This document shows positions 45,471-54,742 of a stretch of 64,000 bases of DNA, piece after piece. Each line of letters begins with the position of its first letter. Within the stretch, counting starts at the first letter, position 1. Source of the DNA: an uncultured Lachnospiraceae bacterium (GTDB taxonomy: Bacteria; Bacillota; Clostridia; Lachnospirales; Lachnospiraceae); the NCBI GenBank assembly GCA_947384285.1, contig CANDGI010000014.1:1-64000 (forward strand), in the 5' to 3' direction. The position numbers and the translations under genes were made by a program. The notes under the pieces are model-generated. The model was not told the origin of the DNA. It saw nothing but the letters and a program-made list of their open reading frames with translations, and ran no database searches.

Positions 45471-46457
45471 TTATTCCAAATCTAACAGTTCCTGCATAAA
45501 ATTACAATAGTCTGTCCGCTGCTCCTTAATGAACTTTATGGCCGAGGAAGGGTGGCTGTTTAAGATCCCTGTTACAAGGTAAGGGATATCATAGCCCCAT
45601 ACCACTCCTTCCGCCTTTAATTTCAGCATATGCTTTTCCACAAAACGGATGATTGCAATTTCATCATATTTGGGATTCTTAAGGAAGCTTAACAAGGACT
45701 CCATATAGCAGTTCCCAGCGCCCCTGCCCATGCCGCTTACAGTGGCGTCTAACAGGCTTACTCCCATACGGCAGGCTTCAATTGTATTTGCGAAGGCAAG
45801 CTGTTGGTTATTATGGGCGTGGATTCCCACATTTTTGCCGGCAGCTTCCGCAGTCTCCACATATTTCTGGGACAGCTTTGTAATCTGCTCTGGGTAAAAG
45901 GAGCCAAAACTGTCCACCAGGTAAATGGTATCTACGGAGCTTCTGCTAAGGAGCGCAAGGCCCGCATCCAAATCATCCGTGTTGACTTTGGATACTGCCA
46001 TGACATTTACCGTCACCTCATAGCCTTTCTTTTTCAGATGCTCGATCATCTCAATGGCGGTGGGAATCTGGTGGATATAGGTTGCCACGCGCACCATATC
46101 CACCACGCTGTCCTTTTTGGCTGGAATATCCTTTTTATAATCGCAGCGCCCCACGTCCGCCATAATGGAAATCTTGAGCGGAGACTTGTTTTCCCCTACA
46201 ATCGCCCGGATATCTTTCTCGTCGCAGAATTTCCATCTGCCGAAGGATTTGGGGTCAAACAATTCTTTGGAAGCCTTGTAGCCAAATTCCATATAGTCTA
46301 CGCCGGCCTTGATGTTGGCTTCGTACAAATCCCGGACGAATTCATCGGTGAAAGAAAAATTGTTGACAAGGCCTCCGTCCCTCAAGGTACAGTCCATGAC
46401 CTTGATATCGGGGCAATAATCCATTAGTGTTCTTTTATTGCATGGTTCCGTGTTCAT
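45471..46457 (-). CDS. DRE-TIM metallolyase (aldolase-type)
   Basis: This 328-residue protein begins its barrel with IKVMDCTLRDGGLVNNF (the DRE-TIM Arg/Asp pair) and has NVGIHAHNNQQLAFANT with metal His residues and ATVSGMGRGAGN. These match the HMG-CoA lyase/4-hydroxy-2-oxovalerate aldolase superfamily, in a subgroup whose substrate is unknown. It has its own promoter and heads an operon with Fic, cyclase and isomerase-like genes. It contains no DmpG C-terminal partner domain. Confidence 0.78.
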   Translation of the reverse strand: MNTEPCNKRTLMDYCPDIKVMDCTLRDGGLVNNFSFTDEFVRDLYEANIKAGVDYMEFGYKASKELFDPKSFGRWKFCDEKDIRAIVGENKSPLKISIMADVGRCDYKKDIPAKKDSVVDMVRVATYIHQIPTAIEMIEHLKKKGYEVTVNVMAVSKVNTDDLDAGLALLSRSSVDTIYLVDSFGSFYPEQITKLSQKYVETAEAAGKNVGIHAHNNQQLAFANTIEACRMGVSLLDATVSGMGRGAGNCYMESLLSFLKNPKYDEIAIIRFVEKHMLKLKAEGVVWGYDIPYLVTGILNSHPSSAIKFIKEQRTDYCNFMQELLDLE

Positions 46458-46511
46458 TTTCTATTCCTCCATCATTTTCTGTTCTGGCTGTTCTTCTTTA
46501 TATTAAAGTTT

Positions 46512-46540
46512 ATCATACAAAATATTCATGGATTCGTCAA
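46512..46540 (-). promoter_or_regulatory. promoter of the aldolase-Fic-cyclase operon
   Basis: On the minus strand TTGACG (46535-46540) and TATGAT (46512-46517) are 17 bases apart, in the 88-base gap after jetC. The gene start follows GGAGGAATAGAAA. This separates the operon from the Wadjet genes. Confidence 0.65.
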
Positions 46541-46545
46541 CTATT

Positions 46546-49500
46546 CTAAAATACCAGTTCCTGCTGCACTACTTCTATCTGGGATACGCTTATCTCTTCT
46601 GGTTCGCTGCCGCGCATGTGGTTGCTTTTTAGGTACTGCATGCCTTGCTTTAGGCTTGCTGCTACCAGGTTCAGCACATAGATATTGTCAAAACGGTTGT
46701 AGATGGATTCTCCGCCTAGGCCTGTCAGGCAGATTAGCTGGGTATTGGTCTTTTTGGCCATATCCATCAGGGGTTTTAACAGATGGGAGGCGTTGGTCTG
46801 GGCGAAGGGGTTATCCATCAAGAGCACCTTGCCTTCGTTTTTGTCTGCAAAAATGTCTGAGTCGTCCTTGCGCATGAAATACAAAAGGCTGGAGAGGATG
46901 ACGAAGGCGGACAGGAAGCCTTCTCCGCCGGAATTTCTTGCAACCTCTGCCCAGGTGATGGGGTATTCCCGCTGTTCTTCGATTTTGTAGAGGCGGATCT
47001 GCACATTTCCTATCCCTACTACCGTATCATAAAGGTTTTTGGTGGTCATCTGGATGCCGAAATACTCCTGGGCGTTTTCATTCTTCTCAAAAATCTGGAT
47101 TCCCTTTTGGGTCAGCTCGTCGATAAAATCCCCCAATTTGAGATGATACAGGTTCTCATTTTCTTCCCAGGAGGGAAGGCCGATTTTTAACATTTTTACT
47201 GGCCGCTCCCGGATGGCAATGGTAGAATTATGGTCAATTTTTCCCAGGTTCTGGTGCACCTCCTGCAGGTATTCCTCCAGCAGCTCCACGATTTTATTCT
47301 TTTCCTTTTCCACCAGGGAAATGTCCACCTCCAGCTTTTCCATCAGGCTTTGGTAGGACTGGATTGTGGTGTCAAGCTGGCGCTGCACCTGCCCGGCATC
47401 CCCGGACAATTCCAGCATGGCTTCCAAAGGCTTTCGGTAGAAATCCTCCTGAAACCCTTCTATCCGTACAAGCTGGTTTAACAGGTGCACAAGCTGTTCT
47501 CTTGCCTCTCTCCTGTCCTCCTGGTAATTATTGTAATCACGAATCAAAATCCCTTTGAAATCCCGGAGCTTTTTTGCATCCAGCCCGGCAAAGTCCTGAT
47601 CCCACATGACAGGCTCCCCCACCGGAAGTCCACTGTACTCTGCAAGAGCCGTAAGATTTTCATCATAGCTGTTTAAGCGGATCTGCAGTGCCCTTCCTAT
47701 TTTTTCCAGCTCCTTGCACTGATAGCCTAACTGGTTCTTGCGGGCAGAGAAATCCTCGCTTCGGATTTCCTCTCTGGGCAGCGGCTGCTCTTTCCCGCAT
47801 TCCTCCCTCATGCGTTTCACCCGCTCCTCCATCTGCTGGTTCAAAAGAGCCGCCTGCTTATCCTCTTCGTTCCACAGCCCTTCTTTTGCCTTCAGTTTTT
47901 TCTTCCGGTCTTCCAGCCGGATTTCCTGATGGTTTTCCTCCTTGCGGCTGTAGATGATTTCCTTCCACTGTTCTTCCGTAACATGGAATTTTCCTGACAA
48001 ATGCTTCAATTCCTCATGGGCTTTCTGGTAACGCCTGCTGCTTCGCTGCTCCCGCTCCTCCAGGGCTTGGATTTCCTGGGATACCAAAGAGGTGACAGCC
48101 CGGTATCTGGCTTCCAGTTCCGGTATTCCCTGAGGCAGCCCCTCTCTTATTTCCTGCCGCCCTATTTCTTCGCAGCTTTGATAAATGCCAAGCTGTTCCT
48201 GCTGCCTTTCCTGCTGCCGCTCCAGATCTGCCTGCTGGTTTCGAAGGCTTAACAGTTTTTCCTGTAATTTTTCTTCTTTCAAACGGGACAGCTTCTGGCT
48301 TTCCATCAAAGCCTGCTCTTCCTTCCTGCATTTTTCCTGCTGCCTGCGGTTTTCCTGATATTCCTGGTAAGCCTTATGCAATTGGCTAAAATCCCACTCC
48401 TTCTGCTTAAGATATTCCACCTGCTTTTCCGCTTCCCGGATTTCCTGTTCCAGCTTCTGGCACTGCTCCTGCAAGCCTGCCATCTCCTGGCTTGTCTCCT
48501 GGATTTCCTGTTCCAGCTTCTTGATGCTCTCTTCTAACTCCTGCAGCTTCTGCTGGTTTTCCAGATAATTTTCTTTGCAGACCAGCTGGTTTTTCACCTG
48601 CTCCTTCCATTCAAAATAAGATTCGTATTCTTTCCTTCGGATTGCAATTAATTCCTGCTTCTTTTCCATCTGACGCTGTTTTTCTGCAACCAGCTGGTGA
48701 AGCTTCTCCTCATTCAGCAGATTTTCATTGAACAGCATATAAAATTGAATCCCCGGAAAGGCCAGAACCTCCCCCGCCTTCCCTTTTTTCTTCTGCTCCA
48801 GGCTTTTGCGCAGCACAATGGGAATGGGAAAGCTGGTGGGGATGCTGCCTTGGAAATGAGATAATTTCTCTGCTTCCCCTTCAGATAAAACCAGGGCATA
48901 GGGCAGGAAGGGATGGCTTTGCACCAATTCCCGGTTCTTTTTTTCGGAATAACCATTCTTTTTCAGCCACTCCATCCCATATACGATGTGGATGCCAGCT
49001 TTTTCAAATTCCATCTCAAGATCTGGGGGCAGCTCTAAAATCCGCCCTTCTGTCAAACGCTGGTATTCTTTCTGCAGCTCGTTCTCTTCTTTTTCCAGGT
49101 TCCGCCGCAGGCTTTCAATCTCCAAAAGCTTCCGGTCTGCGGTCTTTAAAATCTTCTCTTCCTCAAACAGCGCAGTCTCCTCCAGTTCCAAATATTTCAG
49201 GATATCCCTGCGCTTTGCCAGCTCCTGTTCAAAATTTTCCCTAAGCTGTTCCTGCTGTTTTCTCTTTGCTGCCGCAAATGTCTTTTCCTCATTTTTGCGA
49301 AACAGGCTGTGCTCCAGCCTGGTTCTTTTCTCCCTTGCCTGTTCCAGCTCCCGGCTTTTCAAAACTTTTTTCCGGGCTTCCTCCTCCTGGGATTTTTTGC
49401 ACATATCCCCGAAAATTTCCAGGCTTCCCGGCTCATATCCTCCCAGGATATTGCGGACGAGCTGCTCCTTGTAACGGAGGTTAAACTGTTCCTCCTGCCT

Positions 49501-50955
49501 GTCGTAGCTTCTGACCTTGCTTTTCAGCTCCCCGGCAAGCAATGCATTTTTCCGAAGGGATTCCTCCAGCTCCTTGAGAAGCTCCTGCTCCTCCCTGGCC
49601 TGCCCTGCGGTTTCCTTTTGCGCCTTCTGGTTCCCTGACAGGCTGCTTTTCGTCTCTTCCAAAACCGCCTGGTAATGGCTGCGCAGCAGAGAACCGATGC
49701 AGTTCCGCTCCGGCTCTAAATCCTTATCCCGTTCCCTCGCCACTGCAAGCTGCTGGCATGCCAGGTCCCACTCCGATTTTTCCTCGTCTGCTGTCTCCTG
49801 CTGCCTGGCACACAAAAATAAATTCAGCCTGTTTTGGATTTTCTCTGCTTCCCGTTCCAGCCCTTCCTTCTCCATCCCTATCATTTCCCGGCTGCTTACA
49901 TGGAACTTCTTTTCTTCCTCCAGGTGGTAATATTCCTCCGACAATTTTTCATAAGCAAGGCGCTCTATCTCTAACCGAAGCGCCTCCTGCTGCTCCCGGT
50001 TTTCCTGCTCCTTGCACCCCGTCTGTTCCCGCAGTTCTTCTATCTCCTGCCGAAACCAGGCAATCCTGTTTTCCTGGCTTGCCACGCTGGTTTCGCTTTC
50101 CTGATACTTCTTGTTCTTTTCCTCAATCCTTTTTGCTTCCTCCTGAAACAGGCGGATCATGTCGCGCCGCTTGATTTTGGACTGGTTGTCCTTGTACTGC
50201 CCCACATATTTTTCCAAGATGGACTGAAATTCCTTCATGCGGTTTTTCTCTTTGTTCAGCTTGTTTTCCACTGCGTCCAGAAACCATTTTTCCACCAGCC
50301 CCTTTTCATCCTTGCAGTCTGCAAACAAATCGGATAATCCCGATTCCTTTAAATTTACCTTCTTGATAATCGTTTCCCATTCCTTATAATTAATCTGATA
50401 TTCCGCCAGCTTGTCAAAATACTGCCGGGACTGGGCACTGTTGTTCATATCAAAGCTGAAAAATTTGATGGAATGATCTTTCTTATAGCTGTCAAACAGC
50501 TGGCGGCAGGCGGCAAAGTTCTTCAAAACCATCTCCCGTTTTCCTTTTTCCACCACAGGCAGATGATGGATATCCTGCAGACAGGAGCTTTTATATTCAC
50601 TGATAAGATTCACCATCTCCAGGCCTTCCCCGTTTGCCTCCTCCCCGTCCTGGCTTTTGCGCACCATCATCCCTGCCATCACATACCCGGCTCCCTGGTC
50701 TAAGGCCCACTCCACCAAAATAAAGGAGGGCTTGCTGGTGGTAAAATAGCTTTCAAAGGGACGATCCTTGGCATCCCGGTATCGCTTATGGACGAAAGGC
50801 GCCGTCATCATCTGCACCAGCACCGACTTTCCCCCTCCGTTGCGCAGGGACAAGAGGGTGCTTTCCCCATTAAAATGGAAAATCTCATCGCTGACCCGGA
50901 TGGCATTGTTATTGTAATTGATATTAATCAGTCTTACTGCATTGATTTTACTCAT
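46546..50955 (-). CDS. jetC: Wadjet SMC-like ATPase JetC
   Basis: This 1469-residue protein has an N-terminal head with Walker A LRNGGGKSVLVQMMT (about 37-51), two long coiled-coil arms rich in Glu, Gln, Lys and Arg around a hinge near the middle, and a C-terminal head with GGEGFLSAFVILSSL and the Walker B line VLLMDNPFAQTNASH. It is the motor of the Wadjet complex, which extrudes circular DNA loops and triggers plasmid cutting. The Walker B residue after Asp is Asn, where SMC proteins usually have Glu. The ATG overlaps the jetB stop by eight bases. It is the last gene of the jet operon. Confidence 0.9.
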   Translation of the reverse strand: MSKINAVRLININYNNNAIRVSDEIFHFNGESTLLSLRNGGGKSVLVQMMTAPFVHKRYRDAKDRPFESYFTTSKPSFILVEWALDQGAGYVMAGMMVRKSQDGEEANGEGLEMVNLISEYKSSCLQDIHHLPVVEKGKREMVLKNFAACRQLFDSYKKDHSIKFFSFDMNNSAQSRQYFDKLAEYQINYKEWETIIKKVNLKESGLSDLFADCKDEKGLVEKWFLDAVENKLNKEKNRMKEFQSILEKYVGQYKDNQSKIKRRDMIRLFQEEAKRIEEKNKKYQESETSVASQENRIAWFRQEIEELREQTGCKEQENREQQEALRLEIERLAYEKLSEEYYHLEEEKKFHVSSREMIGMEKEGLEREAEKIQNRLNLFLCARQQETADEEKSEWDLACQQLAVARERDKDLEPERNCIGSLLRSHYQAVLEETKSSLSGNQKAQKETAGQAREEQELLKELEESLRKNALLAGELKSKVRSYDRQEEQFNLRYKEQLVRNILGGYEPGSLEIFGDMCKKSQEEEARKKVLKSRELEQAREKRTRLEHSLFRKNEEKTFAAAKRKQQEQLRENFEQELAKRRDILKYLELEETALFEEEKILKTADRKLLEIESLRRNLEKEENELQKEYQRLTEGRILELPPDLEMEFEKAGIHIVYGMEWLKKNGYSEKKNRELVQSHPFLPYALVLSEGEAEKLSHFQGSIPTSFPIPIVLRKSLEQKKKGKAGEVLAFPGIQFYMLFNENLLNEEKLHQLVAEKQRQMEKKQELIAIRRKEYESYFEWKEQVKNQLVCKENYLENQQKLQELEESIKKLEQEIQETSQEMAGLQEQCQKLEQEIREAEKQVEYLKQKEWDFSQLHKAYQEYQENRRQQEKCRKEEQALMESQKLSRLKEEKLQEKLLSLRNQQADLERQQERQQEQLGIYQSCEEIGRQEIREGLPQGIPELEARYRAVTSLVSQEIQALEEREQRSSRRYQKAHEELKHLSGKFHVTEEQWKEIIYSRKEENHQEIRLEDRKKKLKAKEGLWNEEDKQAALLNQQMEERVKRMREECGKEQPLPREEIRSEDFSARKNQLGYQCKELEKIGRALQIRLNSYDENLTALAEYSGLPVGEPVMWDQDFAGLDAKKLRDFKGILIRDYNNYQEDRREAREQLVHLLNQLVRIEGFQEDFYRKPLEAMLELSGDAGQVQRQLDTTIQSYQSLMEKLEVDISLVEKEKNKIVELLEEYLQEVHQNLGKIDHNSTIAIRERPVKMLKIGLPSWEENENLYHLKLGDFIDELTQKGIQIFEKNENAQEYFGIQMTTKNLYDTVVGIGNVQIRLYKIEEQREYPITWAEVARNSGGEGFLSAFVILSSLLYFMRKDDSDIFADKNEGKVLLMDNPFAQTNASHLLKPLMDMAKKTNTQLICLTGLGGESIYNRFDNIYVLNLVAASLKQGMQYLKSNHMRGSEPEEISVSQIEVVQQELVF

Positions 50956-51661
50956 GGCTTTCCCCCAACACTTTAAGGATTCTCTGATAGTTATTCTGGT
51001 TCAGCAGGTTCCAGTCCATAAAACTGTCCAGCTTCCTTGTGGTTTTAATCATCTCATCCTGCTCCACATACTCAATCAATCCCTGCTTTTGCAGAAACAT
51101 CAGGATATGGTACAAAAACCCTTCCTTGGTAGTCCTTGCACGGGTAGATTTCTCATCCGAACGCAGCGCCTCATAGGCTTCCATCATATTGGAAAACGCA
51201 ATGCCTGCCTGCTCCTCTTCTTCCTTAGGCACATTCTGCACTCCCTCCTTCAGCCTCTGGGAAATGCAGTTCTGCAGCTCTCCTACCCTCATATATTCTC
51301 TGGATTTACTGCTGCTTCCCTGCCCGTCAAAAAATTCCACCAGAAGGGTTAAAATCACAAACTGGGATAAATAGTAATCCTTATCTGTGCCGCCGGATCT
51401 GCATAGAACTGCTTTCAGCTGGGCTTTGGAAAAGCCCAGAAAATGGTTCTCCTCCTTGGGAATCAGATAAACCACATTTCCATACCGTTCAATATTGCAC
51501 ATGGCAATCTCCCCCTGGGATTTTACCAGGTTCTGCACCGTCTCCTGTTCTGCGTAAGCCCGGTACAAAGCCTGCTCCTCTTCCTCCTGCAGCTCATGAT
51601 GCTCTAATAGATAATAGAATATTTCCTGGCTCTGCCGGATTTGCTCTACTTCATATGCCAT
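50948..51661 (-). CDS. jetB: Wadjet subunit JetB (DUF4194-type)
   Basis: This 237-residue protein has winged-helix character with FVILTLLVEFFDGQG, EYMRVGELQNCISQ and TKEGFLYHILMFLQKQGLI, matching DUF4194 (the KITE-like subunit of Wadjet/MukE-like complexes). It would bridge JetA and the JetC heads. GGAGGAATAAGAC precedes the ATG. It overlaps jetC and follows jetA after 86 bases that include a 23-codon ORF. Confidence 0.85.
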   Translation of the reverse strand: MAYEVEQIRQSQEIFYYLLEHHELQEEEEQALYRAYAEQETVQNLVKSQGEIAMCNIERYGNVVYLIPKEENHFLGFSKAQLKAVLCRSGGTDKDYYLSQFVILTLLVEFFDGQGSSSKSREYMRVGELQNCISQRLKEGVQNVPKEEEEQAGIAFSNMMEAYEALRSDEKSTRARTTKEGFLYHILMFLQKQGLIEYVEQDEMIKTTRKLDSFMDWNLLNQNNYQRILKVLGESHE

Positions 51662-51676
51662 GTCTTATTCCTCCTT

Positions 51677-51748
51677 TCACAATGAAACGCCCCTGCCCTC
51701 CGGTCCGGCGGCAGATCGTTGAAAGGCATTCCCAGTAATGCTTCGCAT
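51677..51748 (-). CDS. 23-residue ORF between jetA and jetB
   Basis: The jetA stop overlaps an ATG (TAATG). AGGAGG, inside the end of jetA, sits seven bases before it, at ideal spacing. The frame runs 23 codons from MRSITGNAFQRS and ends seventeen bases before the jetB ATG. It may simply carry ribosomes across the gap. No conservation evidence is available. Confidence 0.3.
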   Translation of the reverse strand: MRSITGNAFQRSAAGPEGRGVSL

Positions 51749-53364
51749 TAGCCTTCCTCCTTTATAACCCGGATTAGGACATTGGAGCAGCGGATGGTTT
51801 TCCTGTCCCCTTTTTCGTCCTGGACGTCTGGAAACACCACCGCTTTTCCATCCTCTAACCGATATGTCTCGATCCGCAGTATCCCCAGGAACTCCCTGCA
51901 GTTCTGAATCAGATGCAGCAGCACCAGGTTCAGCTGGAACTCCCCGGACTGTTCCTGGATATACTCTCTCTGCTCCTTTTGCAGCGTGGGAATATCAATT
52001 TCCTTGTTCCGAATCAGCTCCACCATAATTTCCTTAAAAATCTCCACATTGGGAATCAATAGTTCCAGCTCTTCCTCCTGCGTCTGCCCTGCAATTTCTT
52101 CCAGGGAAATCTCTCCCTGTGACACCACCTTCCGCAGAAGATAAGCGATGCTTTGTTCGTAACGCTTTAGTTTCTCCCTGCGGGCCAGTTCCTGCTCCCG
52201 CTCCCATTCTGCCGCGTCAAAATCCAGGGCTTCCTCCGTATCGGCTTCTGCCTTTTCACGAACCGGCTTCTGCAGCTGGAACGCCCGGTTCAGATTATAA
52301 GTTTTTTCCATGTCCTGGCAAAACAGAGGACGTAAGAAATATTCCAAATGCGTGAGCGCCCGGGGCTGCTCCAATATCTTATCATACAATTCTGTCCGCA
52401 GGGGAAAGCGCTGAATCAAGGACATCTGGGACAAAGCTTCCAGTTCCTTGGTATATAGGGACTTTAAATCAAAATGGCTGTTTAAAATTTTCTGGTGCTC
52501 ATCTATGGTGCGGTTTAAATAATGTTCAATCTCCTTAAGATGGCTTAATTTTTCTTCCTCCTTCTCGGTCAGCTTCCTCACATTGATATTGGATTCCTCC
52601 AGTTCCTTTGCCCGGCTCTTTACCAGTGCCCGGTAGTTCTGGAATTTCTGCTTGGTGTCGCTGATGGTCTCCAGGTTTTCATTTAAAATCTCCTGGTAAT
52701 CTTTGACCGAATAATTCAGTGCATTCCGGCGGATTTTCCCCATAGCTTCCTGAATTTTCTGAAGCTGGATGCGCAGAAGGTTAAACACATTCTTGATTTC
52801 ATCCACTGCCTTGTCATAGCTTTGCTTCTCCAGATGCATCTGAAAAATCATTTCATGGATGGTCAGCTTCATATTATTTTCAATTTCCAGTGTGGATAAA
52901 AGAAGATTATAACCGTCGTCGGTGAGATAATAAGAAGTGCGCTTGACATCCTGCTGGCTGTACACGACCCGATTTGCCACGTAGCTTATATTTATCTCCT
53001 GGTAGGCCTTCTGCTCAAAATTAAACCCTTCAAAATACATCACCTTTCCTTCATTGGAAAGAATCACATTTACAATAAAATCTCCCAGGGCGCGGCACTC
53101 CTCATAGGCCATATCTTTCCTGAAATACTGCATGTTGATGGTATCGATATAGGCGCCTATATCATCCATGGTACACCGCTCTTCCTTCAAGGACTGTTCC
53201 ATAATGTACAAAAGCACCGCAAAAATCATATTGAACTGCTCGTCCATTTTCCGGAACTCATATTTCTTCCAGGTGGCTTTCTGAAGGCTGTTTTGAACCA
53301 GCACAGCGTAAAGCCCTACATTTTTCATTCTTCTGGGGAAATGCTTTAAAAATTCATATTGCAT
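51748..53364 (-). CDS. jetA: Wadjet kleisin-like subunit JetA
   Basis: This 538-residue protein begins QYEFLKHFPRRMKNVGLYAV, with an N-terminal winged-helix part, a long charged coiled coil (about 190-310, RAKELEESNINVRKLTEKEE) and a C-terminal winged helix near LLRKVVSQGEISLEEIAGQ. This is the layout of the JetA/DUF5716 family, the kleisin-type subunit closing the JetC ring. AGGAGAAATT precedes the ATG. It follows jetD after 55 bases. Family identity is from pattern, not a search. Confidence 0.82.
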   Translation of the reverse strand: MQYEFLKHFPRRMKNVGLYAVLVQNSLQKATWKKYEFRKMDEQFNMIFAVLLYIMEQSLKEERCTMDDIGAYIDTINMQYFRKDMAYEECRALGDFIVNVILSNEGKVMYFEGFNFEQKAYQEINISYVANRVVYSQQDVKRTSYYLTDDGYNLLLSTLEIENNMKLTIHEMIFQMHLEKQSYDKAVDEIKNVFNLLRIQLQKIQEAMGKIRRNALNYSVKDYQEILNENLETISDTKQKFQNYRALVKSRAKELEESNINVRKLTEKEEEKLSHLKEIEHYLNRTIDEHQKILNSHFDLKSLYTKELEALSQMSLIQRFPLRTELYDKILEQPRALTHLEYFLRPLFCQDMEKTYNLNRAFQLQKPVREKAEADTEEALDFDAAEWEREQELARREKLKRYEQSIAYLLRKVVSQGEISLEEIAGQTQEEELELLIPNVEIFKEIMVELIRNKEIDIPTLQKEQREYIQEQSGEFQLNLVLLHLIQNCREFLGILRIETYRLEDGKAVVFPDVQDEKGDRKTIRCSNVLIRVIKEEG

Positions 53365-53419
53365 AATTTCTCCTCTATGTATTCCTCTTACTTTATCTGC
53401 AGCCAGAAATTCAAAATAC

Positions 53420-54403
53420 TTAAAAATCAGAAATACTTAAAATTTCCTGGGGAATATATTTCCCCTTCTCTAAAATCTCCTGCATCCGCTCCACCATTTC
53501 TTTGGAAAAGCAGGAAAAAAATCCACCGCTTAACTTCTGGTTCTGGCACTCTTTGGTATCCGGCAGGCTTCCCATTTTTTCTGCCTTCTCTATCATTTTC
53601 CCATAAGCAGCTGCAAAAGGGATTGGTTTCCCATGTCCCCTCCACTGCCTGGCAAGGCTCTCGTAAATCCCAATCCCCTCATAATCCAAATCGCCGAAAT
53701 AATACATCTGATTCCCCTCTGCTTTCATATAAGGCTCTGCAGAAAGGCCAAAATTCTGGAAAGACCTGACAATCCGCTTCCCTCCCCCATAAATCAAAGT
53801 CCCAACTTCCATCCCTAAAATACATGGATTCCCTTCCATCATGCTTTTTCGCATACTGAAAAAGGTATCCTTATTTTCCAGAATCAGCATGTTCTGGGGA
53901 ATCTCCCTGGTATGGGAATAGCAGGCAAAGGGCTCTGCCGTCTCGTACATATTTAAAAAATCCGTTTCTATCCCGCACCGCTTCAGAATCTTCCTGCCCT
54001 GCTCTCTGGCAAGGAATTTTTCCCGGCCCCAGATTTCGAAGCTGCGCTCATTCACCGATATGGGCTGCTGCAGCAGGGAACGGTTTTCTTTCAGATAACC
54101 ATCCAGCATCAGCACCCATTTCCTGTCCTTTCGGTACTCATCCAAATGGGAAAGATAATATCCAATGGAAATCACAGGCTCCAGGCGGTAGTTCAGCTCC
54201 TTTGCCAGAGCATCATAGAAGCTGTCCTCTTCCTCCACCACCCAATAAGAAAGGCATAAGGCTGGGCTTTTTCCATTTGTCCCAGCAGCCCTTACCGGCT
54301 TTAGCTTCCCCTTCTCCAGCAGCTCCCGGATGCGGGCATACTGCTGCTGGTAGGAATCAAATGGATGCTTCCTGAAAAGCTCCTCCAAAGAAACTCGTTT
54401 CAT
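53420..54403 (-). CDS. jetD: Wadjet nuclease JetD (Toprim, DUF2220-type)
   Basis: The ATG at 54403 follows GGGAGGTATTTT and gives 327 residues. The C-terminal half is a Toprim-like domain with the acidic pair MLILENKDTF (Glu) and YYFGDLDYEGIGIYE (Asp-x-Asp). These are the active-site residues of the topoisomerase VI-like fold used by JetD to cut plasmid DNA. The N-terminal half resembles the DUF3322-type arm (RIRELLEKGKLKPVRAAG). It is the first gene of the jet operon here. An upstream in-frame extension to 54484 lacks a ribosome site. Confidence 0.85.
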   Translation of the reverse strand: MKRVSLEELFRKHPFDSYQQQYARIRELLEKGKLKPVRAAGTNGKSPALCLSYWVVEEEDSFYDALAKELNYRLEPVISIGYYLSHLDEYRKDRKWVLMLDGYLKENRSLLQQPISVNERSFEIWGREKFLAREQGRKILKRCGIETDFLNMYETAEPFACYSHTREIPQNMLILENKDTFFSMRKSMMEGNPCILGMEVGTLIYGGGKRIVRSFQNFGLSAEPYMKAEGNQMYYFGDLDYEGIGIYESLARQWRGHGKPIPFAAAYGKMIEKAEKMGSLPDTKECQNQKLSGGFFSCFSKEMVERMQEILEKGKYIPQEILSISDF

Positions 54404-54742
54404 AAAATACCTCCCTGGATTACACGGGCTGTTTCCCAAACATATGAAGGTAATCACAAGCACAAATTTATCCGTTTTCCGCATTCTGGATAAATATTCA
54501 TCACATGCTCCTGCCCCTCCTGTCCAAACACTACAAATTCTATGCCCTGAGCCAAGGATTTTCCCGTATCTTTATGTTATCACGGGAGGCCTGGATGCTT
54601 TGGGCATATTCCTTATGCTCTAATTACCGGGGATTCTTCTGTATCCAGTTTTAACTTTTGTTTTTTCCGGCATATCTTAATCCTTCTTTCTGCCCTTAGT
54701 ATACTATCAAACCATAAGGATTTCAAGGAGAATCACCTGCTG
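54404..54742 (-). promoter_or_regulatory. jet operon promoter and leader
   Basis: On the minus strand TTGAAA (54721-54726) and TATACT (54698-54703) are exactly 17 bases apart. The leader before the jetD ATG is about 290 bases, long for one gene. It contains a small CCCGT/ACGGG inverted repeat and no separate gene I can support. No terminator for the AEC gene is visible before it. Confidence 0.65.

Noticed and set aside
46546..54403. Assigning the Wadjet locus to a numbered subtype or to MukBEF/Mks
   Set aside because: The Toprim JetD points to Wadjet, but subtype needs profile comparison that could not be run.
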